Positions 27,801 through 33,800 of a stretch of DNA of 64,000 nt are shown in pieces (position 1 is the first letter of the stretch; every line of letters starts with the position of its first letter). The stretch lies in the NCBI RefSeq assembly GCF_900497805.2, contig NW_020954611.1:1458793-1522792 (forward strand), in the 5' to 3' direction. The position numbers were made by a program, and so were the translations under genes. The notes under the pieces were generated by a model that was given only the letters and a program-made list of their open reading frames with translations, was not told the DNA's origin and did not search any database. The DNA comes from Vombatus ursinus. Lineage: Eukaryota > Chordata > Mammalia > Diprotodontia > Vombatidae.

Positions 27801-30800
27801 AGCCACTGGAGTTGACATAGTCTGATCTGAACCTTAAGAAAAGTGGATTTGAATAGATTAAAACTTGAGGCATGAAGACCAATTAGGAAGCTATTGCTAT
27901 ATAGTCAAGGTGAAAGGTGATGAGGGCTTAACAGGAATCAGCTGTGTGAGGGGTGCTGTGGAGTTCCAAACAGCAGTACAGTATTGATTGGATATGTGGA
28001 GTGAGTGAGTGAGTGAGTGAGAAGGTGAGGCATACAGTGAGGTTGTGTTACCTGAATGATTGGAAGGATAACGGTGCCCTCCACACAAATAGCAGGTAGG
28101 GGGAGGGAGGAGCGTAAGGATATTGAATTTGGTGGGGTCCTGGAAAAGACTTTGGAGAATCCTTTGGGTAGCAAGGAAATCAAATCAGTCAATACTTAAA
28201 GAAATTAATTCAGGATATTCACTGAAAGGCCAAATTCAAATCTGATAGCTTTCTAGATTTAAAAGTTGACATTTAAGATTTGCAATGCCCTTTATACATT
28301 ATGTCATTTGATCCTTGCAACCATGCTGTGAGGTAGATATTACCTCCATTATTACTTCCATTGTGCAGATGGAGAGACTGAAACTCAAAGAGAGGATAAT
28401 TTCCTTGCTCCTAGTCATAATAGCCAGAAAGTGCTGTTGATAGAACCCATTTCTTTCTGCAAGTCCAGCACTTTTTTCAACTATAAATGAATTGTGATCA
28501 ATTACATGTGTCTAGCTGTAGAACTCTGTTAAAAGGATTCTTCCTTGGACCAGAAGAGGCATAAATTTAAACCTGGAAGTGAAGGCAGGTAGTAGCAGAG
28601 AAGTAGGATATGTTTAAAAGACTTGCCATTCTTATAGCTACCCACTGAGTCAAGCTGCCCATTGAATTTTGTGAAGGAGGTCTGTTGATGGCAGCCCAGG
28701 TATGTTGTAGGTTCATGTGCTGCTGGGTGGTATGAAGGGGCTGAGGCTTTATGAAAATCTATTGTTCATATGTATCTGTGCACTGGCTTTGCTTTTCACT
28801 TCTCAGGCTGTACGGTGATGAATCAGAGCTGCATTTCTGGACTGTTGCTGCCCACTATTTGCACAGTTTATCCCAGGAGAAATCAGAGAGCACAGCAGAC
28901 AGTGATAATATTTCCCTGCCTCAGGAAAAAGTGACCAACCCACTGGATATTTGTTATGACATACTCTGTGAAAATTCATATTTTCAGGTATTATAGTTTT
29001 TCTTTTAAATTCTTTAAAATTATAATCTTGAATGTTTATAACTATGTCAGTAGGCTGTTGTAATAGCCTCCTCATTAATCTCCCTGCCTTATCACTCTGT
29101 GCTCTAATCCATCCTCCACTCAGCTTCCAAATTGATATTACTAAAGCATAGGTTTGACCGTGTCACTTTCCCCTAAACTCCAGTGGTTTCCTCTTACCTC
29201 TGTGGTTAAATATGAACTCTTCTGATAGGCATTTAAAATCTTTCACAAGCTGACTCAAACCTAGTTTGCCATCAGTATTTCCCTTCATACACTCTTTGAT
29301 CCAGCCAAAGAGGCCTTGCTTTTTCATGTGTAACAAAGCATTTCGTATACATATGTGTACACACGTATATGTGTATATATTACCTCCCCTTAGAGAATCT
29401 CATCTCCCTGAGGGCAGGGATTGTGTCATCCTTGTCCTTGTTTCTATAGTGACTGGCACATAGTAGATGCTGATAAAATACTTGCTGATTATTGGTTTTT
29501 ACATTACAATCATTTCTAGATATAGCCTCCTGTCACCCAACCCAGTTGAATCCTACCTTGTCACAGGGAAAAACAGAGAAAACCAAAAAACATAGTGACT
29601 CTGCCTAGCAGTATATGCAGCATTCTGTTCCATGGGCCCTGCTTCTCAAATGTTTAACTCGGAGTTTCTTGCAATTTTCTTTTTTCAGATCACTACTTTT
29701 CTTGACTTTGAAATTTTCTGGTTTTGAACTTCATTGCTATTTTAGATCTAATTAAAGCTTTACTCAACATTTTTATACCATCTATAAGCCAGTTTTTTCA
29801 TATGGGGACAAACACACTTAAAGTCTTTTAATAGCTAAGGAATCAAAGAAACATTTAATAAAATGGTGTTACCAAGTGCTTTAATTTTTTACATTATAAT
29901 ACTGACGATCTGATGTACTTATGATCTAAGTTTCAGTGAATAATTTTGTTTTATAGAAATTTCAGCTGGAAAGAGTGAATCTACAAGAAGTAAAACGGTC
30001 AACTTATGATCATACAAGGAAGTGCGCAGACCAGCTTCTTCTTTTGGGTCAGGTATAGAACGTTTTTAATTTTATGAGTGTTTTTGTATTTAAGTGAGAT
30101 TGTTATTTCAAGACTCCGCATATTTTTTAGTTTTTTATTCTGAATTTATTGAACACCAGAAAAAAAAGAGACACATTGCTGTATACAGTATAGAACAGAA
30201 AAAGATTTTGTGAAATTATTATTATAAAATATTTTATTATTGTAGGTTAAATCATTCATCTGTTATGTACAACTTGATTTTTAATATATATGTGCATACG
30301 CACGCATGTGTATGTATGTGTGTATGAGAGAGAGATGAAATTCTACCTCAAAAGCTTACTAGCTGAGTGTGCAACCAGTAGTAATTCACTTATAATCTCT
30401 CAGCCTCAGTTTCCTCAAAGCATCTACCTCACAAGTTTGTTGTGAAAATTAAATCAGATAATATATGTAAAGCACTTTGCAAAAGTACCATATGAATACT
30501 AGCTTTTTTTTTGGCAAAACAATCATTAGCTTCCATTCTTATACCCTCTCCTCAGTGAAGAAAGAAAACACAATCCTTATAACAAATAATCATAGTCTAG
30601 CAAAACATATCCACAAATTATCCATGTCCAAAAATGTATCTCATTTGTACCTTGGGTCTATCACCCTTTGTCATCTGTCACTGGGGTTTTGACTGGTCAT
30701 TTCATTGATCTGAGTTATTATTACATCATTCCAAGTTTTTTGTTTCTTATTTTTCAGTGTTGTAACTGTATAAATTGTTCTCCTAGTTTTGCTCATTTTA

Positions 30801-33800
30801 CATCAATTCATCCAAGTATAAGTGTGTTTCTTTGAAATAAATCCCTATATGTTAAGAATGACAGGATCTCCTCTTTACTGTATGTTCCTTTTTGAGTGAA
30901 AAAAATGGAAAGTATATTCTGTTGGAAAGTAAACATATAGTTTAATGAGAAGATACATCTCTTATCTACAAAATGTCAACCAGAGAGGCAATTTAACAAA
31001 GAGTCAAGAAGACCTGTCCCACACGTTGGCCACGGGCAAGCACTTAGCCTCGCAGGCAGATCTCCAAGATTATAAAGTATAGACAGAATGCCTTGTCTAC
31101 ATCAGCGGAGGAAACGCCTGGTATATGCCTTCCTCTCACTTCTCTACGCCACCCAAACAACAAAAAGTTACTTGTTTAAATGATTTTCTTTTGTTTTTTG
31201 TATTTTGCCTTCCTTTAAGAAAGATGAGATCTTTTGCTTTTTACTTTACCTTCATTTCCCAACATATCCTTACCACTCTAAATGATTTTCATACAAAACT
31301 GAATGGTGGTAGCTTTGAGCCCTCTGTAAACTTAGGCATGATATTTATTCATGAATTTCAAGTGATGCCATGTTTAGTTCCATTCTTGCCTGGATAAGTA
31401 AAATCTATTTAAAGACTTAGGAGTTCTCTTCAAACTGTATCCTTCAACAGTCATTTATTAAATTCTAAATAAGAAAGCCTACATTGCCTGGAAAATTCTC
31501 GTATTTAGAGAAACTTTTTCTTTACTTATTAGACAGACAGAGCTGTGCAGTTGCTTTTGGAAACCAGTGCAGATAACCAGCACTATTACTGTGATTCACT
31601 GAAAGCTTGTTTGGTGACAACCGTCACCTCCTCTGGCCCTTCTCAGAGTACCATTAAGTTGGTTGCTACCAATATGATAGCAAATGGCAAGTTGGCAGGT
31701 AAGGTTTCATGTGTATGTATCATGTAGTCTTTCATCCAGTGATCTATGACCTGAAGTTCTGGTAAACCAAGACATTCGACTGTGGCAAAATGTTTGATTA
31801 AAACAGTCTTATGATCTGTCTTTTGTGATTTATATACTTAGAAAATGATTAAAAAGAAATGGCATACTAGAAAAACTCATCATTCTTGTGTTTTATATTT
31901 ACCGTTATGGACTCCATCTATATTTGTGCTTCTATATTAGTTGCTTTGGGGGAGTGGCAGTGATACCATACAAGGAATTTTCTTTAAACGTTGTCTTTAA
32001 ATTTTAAAATGGAAACTTCAGCAAACTATGTGAAGATCTAGCTAAATATTGATTTTAACATTCAATGAAGTTTCTTTATTCCAAGAATTAGAAACAGCTT
32101 TCTAATTTTTAGAAAGTTTTTATTTGATTTCTTTTTATTCTTTATTTTCTAGAGGGAGTTCAGTTACTCTGTCTCATAGACAAAGCTGCTGATGCCTGCC
32201 GCTATTTACAGACATACGGTGAATGGAATCGAGCAGCATGGCTTGCAAAAGTAAGTGATTAATAATTCAAATTATTACACATAAAATTTCCTTGAGCTTT
32301 TGACTTGGGATATGGAAACGTTTAGTGCTGGAAGCACTTTTGTGCAATTATATTAATAGTAACTTTCTTCTAAACCCTTATGTTCTTCTGATTATAAAAA
32401 TGCCTTCCTCCTTTGTAAATATAGAATGAGAGGCTACATCATTAGAAAATTAAGGAAAGCAATAGACTTATGTTTATCAGATAAACCCACCCGTATTTGC
32501 AAAAGTAGAAAAATGAGTAGTTAAATAGTAATAAAGAAATGTTCTTTCCCTTAGACAAAACACATTTCATTTCTCAAAAATGGTATCATTATCACTACTT
32601 TCAGTAAAGAACAAATACTGAAATTGAGAACAAACTGAACTTTATTGAAGGCCAGTTGTTTTCTCTGTAGTTGTCTATACAGAGATCTAGTTTCATATAA
32701 ATACCTTTTTCTTTAAGCTTACCTTTTTTTTTGTTTTACTTTGGGCACCTTACAAAGGTTCGTTTAAATTCAGAGGAATGTGCTGATGTTTTGAAACGAT
32801 GGGTCGATCATCTTTGCTCTCCACAAGTCAATCAGAAATCAAAGGCCATCTTGGTCCTTCTGTCCCTAGGCTGCTTTACAAGAGTGGTGGAGATGCTACA
32901 CAGGTAAATCCAGGAGGGTTTTAAGCAGTTCTTATGATTGCTCATTTAGTAGGCCTGGGTTCTGAAGTGAATGTTTGCTTCCAAGTAAATTTCAATTTGG
33001 GAGTATTTTCTCCTTACAATTTAAATATAAAAGTGTCCCTAAGTATATTAGGAACCAGATGTCTTGAAAAATAGAAGTAAGATTCAGAATTATTTTGATA
33101 ATGTATAAAATTGGTCCACGTTGGACAAAAATTAAGTTAATAGCTTACATGTATTTCTTTAGCACCTAACAGCTTATAAAGCACTTTTCTTTTTTTTCTT
33201 TCTTTCTTTCTTTCTTTTTTTTTTTGGTGAGGCAATTGGGGTTAAATGACTTGCCCAAGGTCACACAGCTAGTACGTGTCAAGTGTTTGGTCCGAGGCTG
33301 GATTTGAACTCAGGTCCTCCTGACTTCAGGGCCGGTGCTCTATCCACTGCGCCACCTAGCTGCCCCTGGAAAGCACTTTTCTAAAGAATCCTTTGAGATT
33401 TGTTCTACAGATTTTATTATAATCTCCATTTTACAGAAAAGGGAACTGAGCTAAGGCTTAAGGTAAATGTCTTACTCCCGGATCTATAGCTAGTAAGTCA
33501 GAACTAGCACTCCAGCTCAGGCCTTTATTGGCTCCAAGTCTATGTTTCTGTTACTATATACTGTAGTATTCAGAACTATAGAGTAGGCTAGGTACTAAAA
33601 CAGGATTCCATTAGTATAGGCAATGTTCAAATGAGGAAATACCCTCTCCAATTCAGGTTGTCCCCTTCTATGCATTTTAGTTTCCTAGAGTACTGAGAAA
33701 TTCAGTGACTTGCCCATGATAATACAGCCAGTTTATGCCAGGTAGGACTTGAGCATAGGTCTTCTGGTTATGAGGACTGACTATCCATTGCCTCAGTTTT

